Below, in pieces: positions 36,894 through 45,997 of a stretch of 64,000 nucleotides of DNA. Position 1 is the stretch's first letter, and the number at the start of each line of letters is the position of its first letter. The notes below the pieces were generated by a model. The model had not been told where the DNA came from. It did not search any database and worked only from the letters and a program-made list of their open reading frames with translations. The DNA is taken from assembly GCF_011927725.1 (NCBI RefSeq), contig NZ_JAATJC010000001.1:1743001-1807000 (forward strand). The letters run 5' to 3'. A program made the position numbers and the translations under genes. Origin of the DNA: Sphingomonas kaistensis. GTDB lineage: Bacteria; Pseudomonadota; Alphaproteobacteria; Sphingomonadales; Sphingomonadaceae.

Positions 36894-38255
36894 TCAACGA
36901 TAGTCGATGACGGCGTCACGGCGAAGATCGCGCAGGTAGCGGCGCGCGCGCAGGTTCACGCGCTCTTCCTGCAACTGGGCGAAAACGGCGTCGGGATTGG
37001 GCGCGCTGGCGCTCTGTTCCTCGTCGCGGCCGCAGATCACCAGCACGCGGACGCCGTCGTTGATGCTGCCGAACGGACGAGTCGCCTGGCCGACCTGCAT
37101 CGGAAGCATCATGTCCTGAAGCGCGGCAGGAAGGTCGCGGAGCTTGACCGAGTCCGACTGGACGACTTCGCCCTTGAATTCGGCCGCAACCTTGTCGGCG
37201 CCGCCGCAGCCGCCGACGTTCTGGGTCGCGGCAGCGAAGCGCTGCAGGGTCGGCTCGGCAGCCGCTGCACTGGTCCCGGCAGGGAAGCCGATCGAGACCT
37301 GCTTCAACGAGAGCACGGCGTTGCGCGGATCGGCGGTCAGCACCTTGCGCGTATCCTGCACGGCGATGATCGACACGCCGCCCGGGACCGGAATCGGCTG
37401 GCTGAGCTGGCCCGACTGCATCTGCACAAGCGTCTGGGCGATCGCTTCGGGAAGCTGTTCGGGGCGGACCCAGCCGAGGTCGCCACCCACCGCGGCGGCC
37501 GAGGACTGCCCGTACTGGCGGGCGTAGCCGGCGAAGCTGGCGCCCTGGCGCAGCGCGGCGACGATCTGCTGCGCCTGCTGAGCGACCTGCGCCTGGTTGG
37601 CGGCGGTCGCCTCGAGATAGATTTCGCCGACGCGATATTCCTGCGCGCCCTTGGACGCGTTGAGCCGCTCGATCACGGCCTTGACCTCGTCGTCGCCGAC
37701 GCTGACCTGGCTTTCGATCTTCTGGCGCTGCAGTCGCTGCCAGGCGATCTCGCCCTCGATCTGGCGGCGGATGGCTGCCAGCGAGCTGCCGTTTTCCTTG
37801 AGATAGACGCCGAGTTCGGCGGGCTTGCGCTTCACGCCATCGGCGACCCGGGCGACGGTGCGGTCGATGTCGGCGGCACCGATCTTGATCCCGGCGGCCT
37901 CGGCGGCCTGGATCTGCAGCGTTTCGTCGATCAAGTTGCGGAGCACCTGGACGCGCAGCCGCTCCTCCTCATCGGCCGGGATCGGCTGGTTGTTGGCGAG
38001 CGCCAGCAGTGCAAGGCGCTGGTCGATGTCGGTCTGGGTGATGACCCGACCGTTGACGATCGCGCTGGCCTTGACGACGGCCGGGATCGGACGCCCGTAG
38101 ACGGTCAGCGTCTGCGGCAGGTTGAGTGCGGCGGTGCTGTTGCGCGGAGCCGGCTGCGGCGCGGCCCGGCCGCCCTGCGGTGCCACCTGCGCCGCTGCGA
38201 CACCCGCAAGCGAGGCAATCAGGGCAGTCGTGAAAAGCGTCTTGGCCTTTGCCAT
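36894..38255 (-). CDS. surA: Periplasmic peptidyl-prolyl isomerase chaperone SurA
   Basis: A 453-residue chaperone for outer-membrane proteins. The signal peptide MAKAKTLFTTALIASLAGVAAAQ precedes the SurA N-domain (about 60-190: VNGRVITQTDIDQRLALLAL) and one clear parvulin domain (about 215-315). A second, degenerate isomerase region ends with the Arg-rich tail. I use the ATG behind AAGG at 38255. Neighbours lptD and pdxA support the assignment: in E. coli SurA folds LptD. Confidence 0.9.
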   Translation of the reverse strand: MAKAKTLFTTALIASLAGVAAAQVAPQGGRAAPQPAPRNSTAALNLPQTLTVYGRPIPAVVKASAIVNGRVITQTDIDQRLALLALANNQPIPADEEERLRVQVLRNLIDETLQIQAAEAAGIKIGAADIDRTVARVADGVKRKPAELGVYLKENGSSLAAIRRQIEGEIAWQRLQRQKIESQVSVGDDEVKAVIERLNASKGAQEYRVGEIYLEATAANQAQVAQQAQQIVAALRQGASFAGYARQYGQSSAAAVGGDLGWVRPEQLPEAIAQTLVQMQSGQLSQPIPVPGGVSIIAVQDTRKVLTADPRNAVLSLKQVSIGFPAGTSAAAAEPTLQRFAAATQNVGGCGGADKVAAEFKGEVVQSDSVKLRDLPAALQDMMLPMQVGQATRPFGSINDGVRVLVICGRDEEQSASAPNPDAVFAQLQEERVNLRARRYLRDLRRDAVIDYR

Positions 38256-38334
38256 GAGGAGCCTTGTATCCCTTGTTATTTCAAGCAGTTCACGAAGCCT
38301 TGCCAAGGCGGCGCTGAACCGGCGATGAGCGCAT

Positions 38335-40614
38335 TTAGCGGCTCAAGCCCTTCAAGGACAGGCGGAAACTGAAAGTGCTTCCCTCGGCCCGGTCGCCCAG
38401 CCGTTCATAGTCGCGCCGCCAGCTGATCCCGAAGCTCAGGCAATCGTCCTCATAGTCGAGGCTGAGGCGATGGCGCACGGCATTGACGCCGTCGGCGATG
38501 GTGAGCGGATCCTCGTCGGTGTTGGTGAGGTCGAGCACGGTTGCTCCGAACACCGACCAGAAGCGATGGAACTTCCACCGTCCCGCAAGCCGCAATTCTT
38601 CCTTGTCGCGAAGATCCTCGACCGACTGGTCGACGTTGCGGTTGAGGCGGAGATAGTCGATCCGGGCGTAGGTTTCGGTGGTCCCGACGGTGAGGTCGAC
38701 CTCGTTGCGGCGAACCGCGAAATTGTCCTTGTCGAGCCGGAAGCGGTGGGTGAGGTCGACGAACCGGCCGACCTTGACCCGGGTGCGGCCGACGAAGTCG
38801 GACCAGCGGTCGGTGAGCCCGGTGCCGTTGGGGAAGATCTGCGCATCGCGGTTGAGGCGATAGGATTGGCCGATGTTGCTGGTCACCGCCCAGCCCGGCC
38901 GGTCGAGGCTCCAGTCGAGGCCGTAGGTCAGGCGGCTGCCGTCTTCCCACCGATCGTAGCCGGGGAAGCGGTTCAGCGCGAACAGGTTGCTGTCCTCGAG
39001 GTCGACCGAGCGGCTGTCCTCGTTGGGAAGGCTGATGTTGGCGGTCGGCGGGGTCACCACCAGCTGGGCCCGCGGGGTCAGGCGTTGGATTCCGCCGAGG
39101 AATTCGCCGGTCAGCGGCCAGCGGACCTCAGCGGCGGCGGCGGCGATCGCGCGGCCCCGCCAGCCTTCCTCGCCGCGATAGATGGCGGCGGTGGTGAGCT
39201 CGTTCTGGTCGCTGTGGTAGACGTCGCCGCGGGCGTAGCCGGTGAGCAGGATCTCCTGCCCGAAGCGGGTCAGCTTGCGAAGGTCCCAACGGGCGCCGGC
39301 GAAGGCGCGCTGGCTGTCCTGCCCCTCTCGGCGGAACACCGCCAGGCTGTTGGCCTGAAGCTCGACCCGGCCGCCGAGGACCGGGTCGGACAGGCGGATG
39401 CGAGCGTCGATCGCGGGCAGGGCGAACGGGATGGTGCGCTGGATGTCATTCTGGCGAACGCCCTGGAACGCCCAGCCGGCGATGCTGACGTAGCTGTCGA
39501 GATCGATCCGCTCGAGATCGAGGAAGTTGCGATAACGGTCGTCGCGGTTGACGTCGTAGAAGCGGGCGACGTCCTTGTCGGTGGCGGCGCGAAGCTGCCC
39601 GGTCAGGCTCCAGACGGGATCGAACTGGAGCTTGCCGTTGCCTTCGAAATAAGCGCGCAACCCGCGGTTGGTGCGGCTGTCGTCATAGCTCGAACGATCG
39701 CCATAGGTGACGAACGCGCCGAGCGAAAAGGCGCCGAGGCTGTTGAGCTCACGATAGCGGCCCTCGATCGCGGGCACGACCGAGGTGTAGAGGTGGGGGG
39801 TCACCGTGAGGTCGCGGTTGGGCCCGAAGCGCAGGTGATAGGGCAGCGACAATTCGGCGCCGAGCCGGCGGCTGTAGCGCAGTTCGGGGAGGAGGAAGCC
39901 CGAATAGCCTTCGCCGCCCGTGCTGGTCCCGAGGCTGAACACTGGCAGCAGGGGAAGGGTGACACCGAACAGTTCGAACCGGCCGCGTTCAAAGCGAATC
40001 CGCTCGGCGGCCTGATCATAGCGAACCCGCGCGGCGAGGATCCGCCAGCTGGGTCGACGCGGGCAGCCGGTCTCGCTCTCGATCCGGCACGGGCTGTAGA
40101 CCGCATTGTCGAGGGTGGTGACATCGCCGGTGCGGGTGGCGCGGTCGGCGGCGAGGCGGCCGCCGCTCTCAAGGACAACCAGCAGGTTTTCGACCGTCGC
40201 ATCGCGCAGGGCGTCGTCGAGCACGACCCGCTCGGAAATCAGGCGATCGCCCTGCGGCTGCACCACCACCACGTTGCCCGTTGCGACAACCTCGCCGGTA
40301 CGACGGTCCCAGCGGACCTGGTCGGCGGCGACGAAGGTGCCCTGGCGGTTGACCCGGACCTGGCCGACCGCGGTGACGACCTCATTCTCATTGTCATATT
40401 CGACGCGGTCGGCGGTAAAGGCGATCTCTTCCTCGCCCGCCGCGAGTGGCTGGGCGTTGGCGAGGGGCTGGGCGTCGGCAGGCGGCTGCGGCCCGGCGGG
40501 AAGCGGCTGAGCCTGCGAAACGGAGGGCGCAATTCCCCCCTGCTGCGCAGCGGCCGGCGCACCGAGTGCGAGGACCAGCGGAAGCGCCGTCCAGGCCGTG
40601 ACGCCGTATCGCAC
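38335..40614 (-). CDS. lptD: LPS-assembly outer-membrane protein LptD
   Basis: Inserts lipopolysaccharide, or the glycosphingolipid that replaces it in some sphingomonads, into the outer leaflet. The 759 residues start with a signal peptide ending PAAAQ, followed by a Pro/Gln-rich linker. Next is the OstA-like jellyroll (about 60-170: ADRVEYDNENEVVTAVGQVRV) and the C-terminal 26-strand barrel region ending in a Phe/Leu-rich strand (FSFRLSLKGL). Cys in CRIESETGC and DDCLSFG could form the disulfides needed for function. Promoter-proximal gene of the surA-pdxA-rsmA operon. Confidence 0.93.
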   Translation of the reverse strand: MRYGVTAWTALPLVLALGAPAAAQQGGIAPSVSQAQPLPAGPQPPADAQPLANAQPLAAGEEEIAFTADRVEYDNENEVVTAVGQVRVNRQGTFVAADQVRWDRRTGEVVATGNVVVVQPQGDRLISERVVLDDALRDATVENLLVVLESGGRLAADRATRTGDVTTLDNAVYSPCRIESETGCPRRPSWRILAARVRYDQAAERIRFERGRFELFGVTLPLLPVFSLGTSTGGEGYSGFLLPELRYSRRLGAELSLPYHLRFGPNRDLTVTPHLYTSVVPAIEGRYRELNSLGAFSLGAFVTYGDRSSYDDSRTNRGLRAYFEGNGKLQFDPVWSLTGQLRAATDKDVARFYDVNRDDRYRNFLDLERIDLDSYVSIAGWAFQGVRQNDIQRTIPFALPAIDARIRLSDPVLGGRVELQANSLAVFRREGQDSQRAFAGARWDLRKLTRFGQEILLTGYARGDVYHSDQNELTTAAIYRGEEGWRGRAIAAAAAEVRWPLTGEFLGGIQRLTPRAQLVVTPPTANISLPNEDSRSVDLEDSNLFALNRFPGYDRWEDGSRLTYGLDWSLDRPGWAVTSNIGQSYRLNRDAQIFPNGTGLTDRWSDFVGRTRVKVGRFVDLTHRFRLDKDNFAVRRNEVDLTVGTTETYARIDYLRLNRNVDQSVEDLRDKEELRLAGRWKFHRFWSVFGATVLDLTNTDEDPLTIADGVNAVRHRLSLDYEDDCLSFGISWRRDYERLGDRAEGSTFSFRLSLKGLSR

Positions 40615-40762
40615 CCTGTTTGTCTGCCTTGATCCGTCAGTGAGCCCTGAAGAGCCAGCCTATTGCAGCCTTCGCAACGCGGGGCAACGGGCTTGGCAGC
40701 GCGGGGGGCGCGGGCCTAAGGACGCGGCAACCCCTCTTCCCTAGCTGCGAGTGACAATCCCC

Positions 40763-42238
40763 ATGCAGATCCGCTTCGCCGACGCCCTTCCTTCGGGCAG
40801 CTTCGCCCTGGTCCTCCCCGTTGCCGGCACCGAGCGCGGCAACCTTGCCTCGCTGGGCGACAACCGGGCGGCGGTGGAAGCGGCGGCACGCGGGCAGCGT
40901 TTCGAAGGCGAAGCGGGCGCGGTGGCGGAAAGCTGGACCGGCGGCAACGGCGGGTCGCAGGTCCGGCGGCTGGTGCTGATCGGAATCGGCAGCGGAAGCG
41001 ACGGCGCGGCGGCCGAGAAGCTGGGCGGAGCGGCGGTCGGCCGGCTTCTGACCTCGGGCGAGAAGAGCCTGGTGATCGACCTCAGCGGCACCCGCTTCGA
41101 CGCCGATGCCGCGGCCCGGCTGGCGCTGGGCGCGGCGGCGCGGGCGTGGCGCTACGACCGCTATCGGACCAAGCTGAAGGAGAAGCAGAAGCCGACGGTC
41201 GACGAGGTGGTGATCGTCGGTGCGCCGTCCGGGGCCGAGGCACGCTGGACGGAGCGCTACGAAGGCGTGCTGGCCGGGATCAAGCTGACCCGCGAACTGG
41301 TCACCGAGCCCGCCAACATCATTTATGCCGAGACCTTCGTCGAGCGGGTCAAGAAGGCGGCCGAAGGCACCGGGCTGGTGATCGAGGCGCTAAGCCAGGC
41401 CGAGATGGAGAAGCTCGGCATGGGCTCGCTCCTGTGCGTCAACCAGGGCACCATCCGCGAACCGCGGCTTCTGGTCATGCGCTGGAACGGCGGTGGGCAC
41501 GAGACCGACAAGCCGCTGGCGCTGATCGGCAAGGGCGTGACCTTCGACACCGGCGGCATCTCGATCAAGCCGGCGGCCGGCATGGAATCGATGAAGTGGG
41601 ACATGGGCGGCGCCGGCGCGGTCGCCGGCGCCATGCTCGCGCTCGCCAGCCGCAAGGCCAAGGCCAACGTGATCGGCCTGTGCGGGCTGGTCGAGAACAT
41701 GCCGTCGGGCGCCGCGACCCGGCCGGGTGACGTGGTCACCTCGATGAACGGGCAGACGATCGAGGTGATCAACACCGACGCCGAGGGGCGCCTGGTGCTG
41801 GCCGACGTCATGACCTACGCCCAGCGCGAGTGCGGCGCGAAGCGGCTGGTCGACCTGGCCACGCTGACCGGCGCGATGCTGATTGCGCTCGGGACCGAGC
41901 ATGGCGGCCTGTTCTCGAACAACGACACGCTGGCGGGCGAGCTTTCCGCTGCGGCCACCGAAACCGGCGAGAAATTGTGGCGGATGCCGCTCGGTGACGC
42001 CTATGACCGCCTGATCGACAGCCCGATCGCCGACATCAAGAACGTCGGCCCGCGCGAAGGCGGTTCGATCACCGCGGCGCAATTCCTTCAGCGCTTCGTC
42101 GAGGAGGGCGTCGAATGGGCGCACCTGGACATTGCCGGCATGGTGTGGAGCGACAAGCCCGGCACCACCTTCGACAAGGGCGCGACCGGATATGGCGTGC
42201 GCCTGCTCGACCGCTTCGTGGAGCTGACGGCCGAGTGA
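40763..42238 (+). CDS. pepA: Leucyl aminopeptidase (M17)
   Basis: A 491-residue cytosolic di-zinc aminopeptidase. Conserved metal motifs: LIGKGVTFDTGGISIKP, SMKWDMGGAG and NTDAEGRLVLAD (near 336), with the catalytic Lys and Arg in those loops. I chose the ATG at 40763; a GTG 12 bases upstream adds four residues. The stop overlaps the holC GTG, an old pairing in proteobacteria. Confidence 0.95.
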   Translation: MQIRFADALPSGSFALVLPVAGTERGNLASLGDNRAAVEAAARGQRFEGEAGAVAESWTGGNGGSQVRRLVLIGIGSGSDGAAAEKLGGAAVGRLLTSGEKSLVIDLSGTRFDADAAARLALGAAARAWRYDRYRTKLKEKQKPTVDEVVIVGAPSGAEARWTERYEGVLAGIKLTRELVTEPANIIYAETFVERVKKAAEGTGLVIEALSQAEMEKLGMGSLLCVNQGTIREPRLLVMRWNGGGHETDKPLALIGKGVTFDTGGISIKPAAGMESMKWDMGGAGAVAGAMLALASRKAKANVIGLCGLVENMPSGAATRPGDVVTSMNGQTIEVINTDAEGRLVLADVMTYAQRECGAKRLVDLATLTGAMLIALGTEHGGLFSNNDTLAGELSAAATETGEKLWRMPLGDAYDRLIDSPIADIKNVGPREGGSITAAQFLQRFVEEGVEWAHLDIAGMVWSDKPGTTFDKGATGYGVRLLDRFVELTAE

Positions 42239-42672
42239 GGGTCGATTTCTACCAGCTGGCCGGCGCGCCCGTCGACGAGGTGGTGGCGAGTATCGCCGCC
42301 AAGGTCGTCGAGGGCGGCGAACGGCTGCTGGTGGTGATGAGCGACGAGAATGCGCTGGCGCGGCTCGACCGATTGTTGTGGGACCAGGGCGAGACGGACT
42401 TCCTTGCCCATGGCGTCGCCGGGGAAGGGGAAGACGCGCGCCAGCCGATCCTGCTGTCGACCACGCCCGACCCGGCCAATGGCGCTCGCAACCTGCTGGT
42501 CGCCGACGGCGAATGGCGCGAGGCGGCACTGACCTTCGAGCGGGCGTTCCACCTGTTCGACGAGGCCAATCTCACCGAGGCGCGACAGGCCTGGAAGCTG
42601 CTGTCGGGCCGCGACGGGGTCGAGCGCAACTACTGGGCGCGCGAGGACGGGCGCTGGACGCGCAAGGCCTGA
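42235..42672 (+). CDS. holC: DNA polymerase III chi subunit
   Basis: A 145-residue HolC: it connects the clamp loader to single-stranded DNA-binding protein in the replisome. [10 protein letters not shown] at the start, [33 protein letters not shown] and [17 protein letters not shown] match the family in order. The GTG overlaps the pepA stop (GTGA). Confidence 0.9.
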   Translation: MRVDFYQLAGAPVDEVVASIAAKVVEGGERLLVVMSDENALARLDRLLWDQGETDFLAHGVAGEGEDARQPILLSTTPDPANGARNLLVADGEWREAALTFERAFHLFDEANLTEARQAWKLLSGRDGVERNYWAREDGRWTRKA

Positions 42673-42751
42673 GTCCTTGCCTGATCCGCCCCCTCCCGCT
42701 AGGGGCGCGCGCAATCCTTTCCTTACCCACCTCAATCAACGGAGCCTAACC

Positions 42752-43174
42752 GTGGCCGTCACGCGCACCTTCTCGATCATCAAGCCCGATGCCACCCGCC
42801 GCAACCTGACCGGCGCGGTCACCAAGATGCTGGAGGAAGCCGGCCTGCGCGTCGTCGCGTCCAAGCGCATCCACATGACCAAGGACCAGGCCGAGGGCTT
42901 TTACGGCGTCCACCGCGAGCGTCCCTTCTTCAACGACCTGGTGTCGTTCATGATCTCGGGCCCGGTCGTCGTGCAGGTGCTGGAAGGCGAGGACGCCGTG
43001 AAGCGCAACCGCGACATCATGGGCGCGACCAACCCCGAGAATGCCGACGCCGGCACCATTCGCAAGGAACTGGCCGAGTCGATCGAAGCCAATTCGGTGC
43101 ACGGTTCGGACTCGGACGAGAATGCCAAGATCGAGATCGATTACTTCTTCAAGCCGGAAGAGATCGTCGGCTGA
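42752..43174 (+). CDS. ndk: Nucleoside diphosphate kinase
   Basis: A 140-residue enzyme that equalises nucleoside triphosphate pools through a phosphohistidine. [13 protein letters not shown] opens the fold, and the active histidine is in [13 protein letters not shown] near 117. The GTG start is preceded by GGAG at the correct spacing. A strong terminator follows. Confidence 0.97.
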   Translation: MAVTRTFSIIKPDATRRNLTGAVTKMLEEAGLRVVASKRIHMTKDQAEGFYGVHRERPFFNDLVSFMISGPVVVQVLEGEDAVKRNRDIMGATNPENADAGTIRKELAESIEANSVHGSDSDENAKIEIDYFFKPEEIVG

Positions 43175-43198
43175 CGCCAGGTATTTTGAATTGAAAGA

Positions 43199-43229
43199 GG
43201 CCCGCTGGAGCGATCCGGCGGGCCTTTTT
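43199..43229 (+). terminator. Rho-independent terminator after ndk
   Basis: GGCCCGC (43199-43205) pairs with GCGGGCC (43218-43224), a perfect 7-bp stem, followed by five T (43225-43229). The loop is 12 bases with a partial inner pairing. Confidence 0.9.
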
Positions 43230-43305
43230 CATAGGCAGCCTTCTTCATCTTTGGTTCAGCGGCGAAATGACCTTTTCCGCTGAACGCAAGGCAGGAGACA
43301 GGGTG

Positions 43306-43632
43306 ATGATCGAGCTGACGCTGGCACTGTTGGTGGCTTCGGGCCCGATCGTCGGCAGCCTGCCGCCCCAGCCGCGCGCGCTGCCGGCCTATAATCCGGT
43401 GACCAGCGCCGACCTCGGCCACGTCCGCCGCGATGTCCGCAAGGGTCGTGACGAGGGCTCGCTGTCGAAGAGGCAGGCGAAAGAGCTGCGCCGCGAAGCC
43501 CGCGAGGTCGCGATGCTGGAAGAACGTTATGCCGCCGGCGGGCTGAGCAGCGCCGAAGCGGCCGAGCTGCGCGCCCGGATCGGCGTGCTGCGCGCGCTGA
43601 CCAACGGCAAGCGGCTCGGCACTATCAAGTAG
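43306..43632 (+). CDS. Small exported basic protein of unknown function
   Basis: A 108-residue protein with a short signal-like stretch (MIELTLALLVASGPIVGS) and a mature part rich in Arg, Glu and Ala. It contains HVRRDVRKGRDEGSLSKRQAKELRREAREVAMLEERYA, a helical and probably coiled-coil tract. The ATG sits behind GGAGACAGGG, which decides it over an earlier ATG. It resembles small sphingomonad-type hypotheticals in overall pattern, but I name no family. Its end overlaps the convergent DUF1294 gene by eight bases. Confidence 0.7.
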   Translation: MIELTLALLVASGPIVGSLPPQPRALPAYNPVTSADLGHVRRDVRKGRDEGSLSKRQAKELRREAREVAMLEERYAAGGLSSAEAAELRARIGVLRALTNGKRLGTIK

Positions 43633-43894
43633 CGGCAAGCCAGGCCAACCCGCCGGCCTGGACCGCGGCGATCAGCCAGAGTTGGGTGGAGAAGGGCTGC
43701 TTGCGCGTCTTGTGGCGGAGCAGGTGGCGTGCCGCGAAGGCGGCCGGTGTGCCGCCGAGGAAGGCGAGCGAGAGAAGCTCGCTTTCCGAGACGCGCCACT
43801 CGCCGCGCCCGGCGCGCTGCTTGTCCTGCCGGAAGCGGAAGAAGGTCCAGGCGTTGATGAACACCGCCCAGGCAAGGGCTTGAAGAAGGGTCAG
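43625..43894 (-). CDS. DUF1294 small membrane protein, probable CTG start
   Basis: An 89-residue, two- to three-helix membrane protein of DUF1294: TFFRFRQDKQRA follows the first helix and ESELLSLAFLGGTPAAFAARHLLRHKTRKQPF is the family core. The first helix ([18 protein letters not shown]) starts right at a CTG (43894-43892) that overlaps the stop of the PurN gene (CTGA). The nearest usual start is a GTG at 43864 that would halve that helix (79 residues). I favour the CTG, but the ribosome binding site is weak. Function unknown. Confidence 0.7.
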   Translation of the reverse strand: MTLLQALAWAVFINAWTFFRFRQDKQRAGRGEWRVSESELLSLAFLGGTPAAFAARHLLRHKTRKQPFSTQLWLIAAVQAGGLAWLAAT

Positions 43895-44856
43895 AACTCG
43901 TCCGCCGCGCGCATCAGCCTGGTCAGGCGCGGCGGGGCGCAGGCACGCCAACTGCGCTGAAGCCACTCGCCGACTTCGTCCCAATCGGTGTCGCGGCGAT
44001 TGAGCTTGAAGCCGAGCCAGCCGCTCGCGCCATAATATTTGGGCCAGTAATAGGTGTCGGGCCGGGCCTCGATCAGGCCGGTCATCTCGTCCGCGCCGCT
44101 GGCCTTGACCAGCAGGCCGATGGCATCCTCGCCGTGGTGGCGGTCGGCGAGGATGGCGAACAGCTTGGCCGACTTCTCCGACCCCACGGCCCAGCCGGGG
44201 CTGCCGTGGCTGGTCTTGCGGGACACTTCGGGAAGGGGTGAGGCAAGCTCGTCGAGCCGGGCTTCGATCCACGCCGCATCCTGAAAGCGCGAGACATAGG
44301 CGGCGAGGGTAGCCGGGTAGAGCTGGTGTTCGGCCAAGCGGACGCGGGCCGCGAGCGTGTCGGGCGTATCGCCCGGGCGGATGGCGACGGCGACCTGGCC
44401 CAGGATCTCCCCCGCGTCGACATCCTCGGTGACGAGGTGGACGGTGCAGCCGGCATGGCTGTCGCCGGCGTCGAGTGCCCGGGCGTAGGTGTCGAGCCCG
44501 CGATATTTGGGAAGCAGCGAAGGGTGGATGTTGAGCAGGCGGCCCCGCCAGCGCGCCACGAAGGCAGGGGTCAGGAGGCGCATGTAGCCGGCCAGCGCGA
44601 CGGCGTCGGGGCGGGCGGCGGTGAGGGCGTCGTCCAGCGCGTCGTCGAAGGCTTCGCGGGTCAGGCCCTTGTGGCTGAGCGACCAGGTCGGGACACCTTC
44701 CGCCTCGGCGAGCGCGAGGCCGGCGGCGTCGGGGTTGTTGGAGGCGACCAGCACGATCTCGGTCGCCGTATCGGGCAGGCGGCTGGCGTAGAGCAGGGCG
44801 GCCATGTTGCTGCCCTCGCCCGAGATGACCACGGCGACCCGCGCGCGGTCAGCCAT
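43891..44856 (-). CDS. purN: Phosphoribosylglycinamide formyltransferase fused to a YjbR/MmcQ domain
   Basis: A 321-residue fusion. Residues 1 to about 185 are PurN, the third step of purine synthesis: ISGEGSNM near 11, and the catalytic set N109, H111 ([12 protein letters not shown]) and D147 (TEDVDAGE). From about 200 to 310 comes a second domain ([23 protein letters not shown] through [18 protein letters not shown]) of the YjbR/MmcQ type, a small fold of unknown role. No stop or in-frame start separates them. It follows purM with an eight-base overlap. Confidence 0.9.
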   Translation of the reverse strand: MADRARVAVVISGEGSNMAALLYASRLPDTATEIVLVASNNPDAAGLALAEAEGVPTWSLSHKGLTREAFDDALDDALTAARPDAVALAGYMRLLTPAFVARWRGRLLNIHPSLLPKYRGLDTYARALDAGDSHAGCTVHLVTEDVDAGEILGQVAVAIRPGDTPDTLAARVRLAEHQLYPATLAAYVSRFQDAAWIEARLDELASPLPEVSRKTSHGSPGWAVGSEKSAKLFAILADRHHGEDAIGLLVKASGADEMTGLIEARPDTYYWPKYYGASGWLGFKLNRRDTDWDEVGEWLQRSWRACAPPRLTRLMRAADEF

Positions 44857-45940
44857 GGTTGTGAGTGGCGCTCCAGGCGCCGCGAGCGCTCCAGCTTTCG
44901 TCGGGACCGCGAACGGTGCAGCCGCGCTGGCCCTGCTCGATGCGGCCGATGCGGTGGACCGTCTCGCCTGCCGCTACCAGCGCCTCGGTGACGGCGTCGG
45001 ACTGGTCGGGCGCGACCACCACGACCATGCCGATGCCGCAATTGAAGGTGCGGGCGAGTTCCTCGGGCTCGATGGAGCCGCCGGCCTGGAGCCAGGCGAA
45101 CAGCGGCGGAAGCGCCCAGCTGTCGGCGTCGACCACCGCGTGGCAATCGTCGGGGAGGACCCGCGGGATGTTCTCGAGCAGTCCGCCGCCGGTGATATGG
45201 GCGAGGCCACGGATGCGACCCGCGCGGATTTCCGGAAGCAGACTCTTCACGTAGATGCGAGTCGGCTCGAGAAGCATCTGGCCGAGCAACCGCTCGGGAT
45301 CGAAGCGGGCCGGGCGGTCGAGCTTCCAGCCGTTCACCTCGATCAGGCGGCGGACCAGGCTGAAACCGTTGGAATGGACCCCGCTGCTGGCAAGGCCGAG
45401 CAACAGGTCGCCGGGGCGGATGTCAGCGCCGGTCAATTGCTGTCCGCGCTCCACCGCGCCGACGCAGAAGCCGGCAAGGTCGTAATCGCCCGGAGCGTAC
45501 ATGCCGGGCATTTCCGCCGTTTCGCCGCCGATCAGCGCGCAGCCGGCGGTGAGGCAGCCTTGCGCGATCGAGGCGACCACCGCTTCGGCAACCCCGGTGT
45601 CGAGCTTGCCGGTGGCGAAATAGTCGAGGAAGAACAACGGCTCGGCGCCCTGCACGACGAGGTCGTTGACGCACATGGCGACGAGGTCGATGCCCACGCC
45701 CTCGTGCCGCCCGAGGTCAATCGCAAGCTTGAGCTTCGTCCCGACCCCGTCATTGGCAGCCACCAGCAACGGATCGACGAAGCCTGCCGCCTTGAGATCG
45801 AAGAAGCCGCCGAAGCCGCCCAGATCGGCGTCCGCACCTGGCCGCCGCGTCGCCTTGGCGAGCGGTCCGATGGCTTTCACAAGCGCGTTGCCGGCGGCGA
45901 TGCTGACGCCCGCCTCTTCGTAAGTCAGCCCCATTGGCAC
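44849..45940 (-). CDS. purM: Phosphoribosylformylglycinamidine cyclo-ligase
   Basis: Fifth step of purine synthesis, forming aminoimidazole ribotide with ATP. The 363 residues include [15 protein letters not shown], the ATP-site [37 protein letters not shown] and the C-terminal [11 protein letters not shown]. The start may be GTG at 45940 (used) or ATG six bases downstream. It overlaps the purN fusion and is probably cotranscribed with it. Confidence 0.96.
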   Translation of the reverse strand: MPMGLTYEEAGVSIAAGNALVKAIGPLAKATRRPGADADLGGFGGFFDLKAAGFVDPLLVAANDGVGTKLKLAIDLGRHEGVGIDLVAMCVNDLVVQGAEPLFFLDYFATGKLDTGVAEAVVASIAQGCLTAGCALIGGETAEMPGMYAPGDYDLAGFCVGAVERGQQLTGADIRPGDLLLGLASSGVHSNGFSLVRRLIEVNGWKLDRPARFDPERLLGQMLLEPTRIYVKSLLPEIRAGRIRGLAHITGGGLLENIPRVLPDDCHAVVDADSWALPPLFAWLQAGGSIEPEELARTFNCGIGMVVVVAPDQSDAVTEALVAAGETVHRIGRIEQGQRGCTVRGPDESWSARGAWSATHNHG

Positions 45941-45997
45941 CGCCTAGCCGAGAAGAGCCTTGGAAATCGAGCCCCAAGCTGCTTTGAGGGCGCCGTC

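Noticed and set aside
38470..40632. 720-codon open frame antisense to lptD
   Set aside because: lptD has a signal peptide, jellyroll and barrel pattern on the other strand; this frame is a composition artefact rich in Glu, Ala and Gly.
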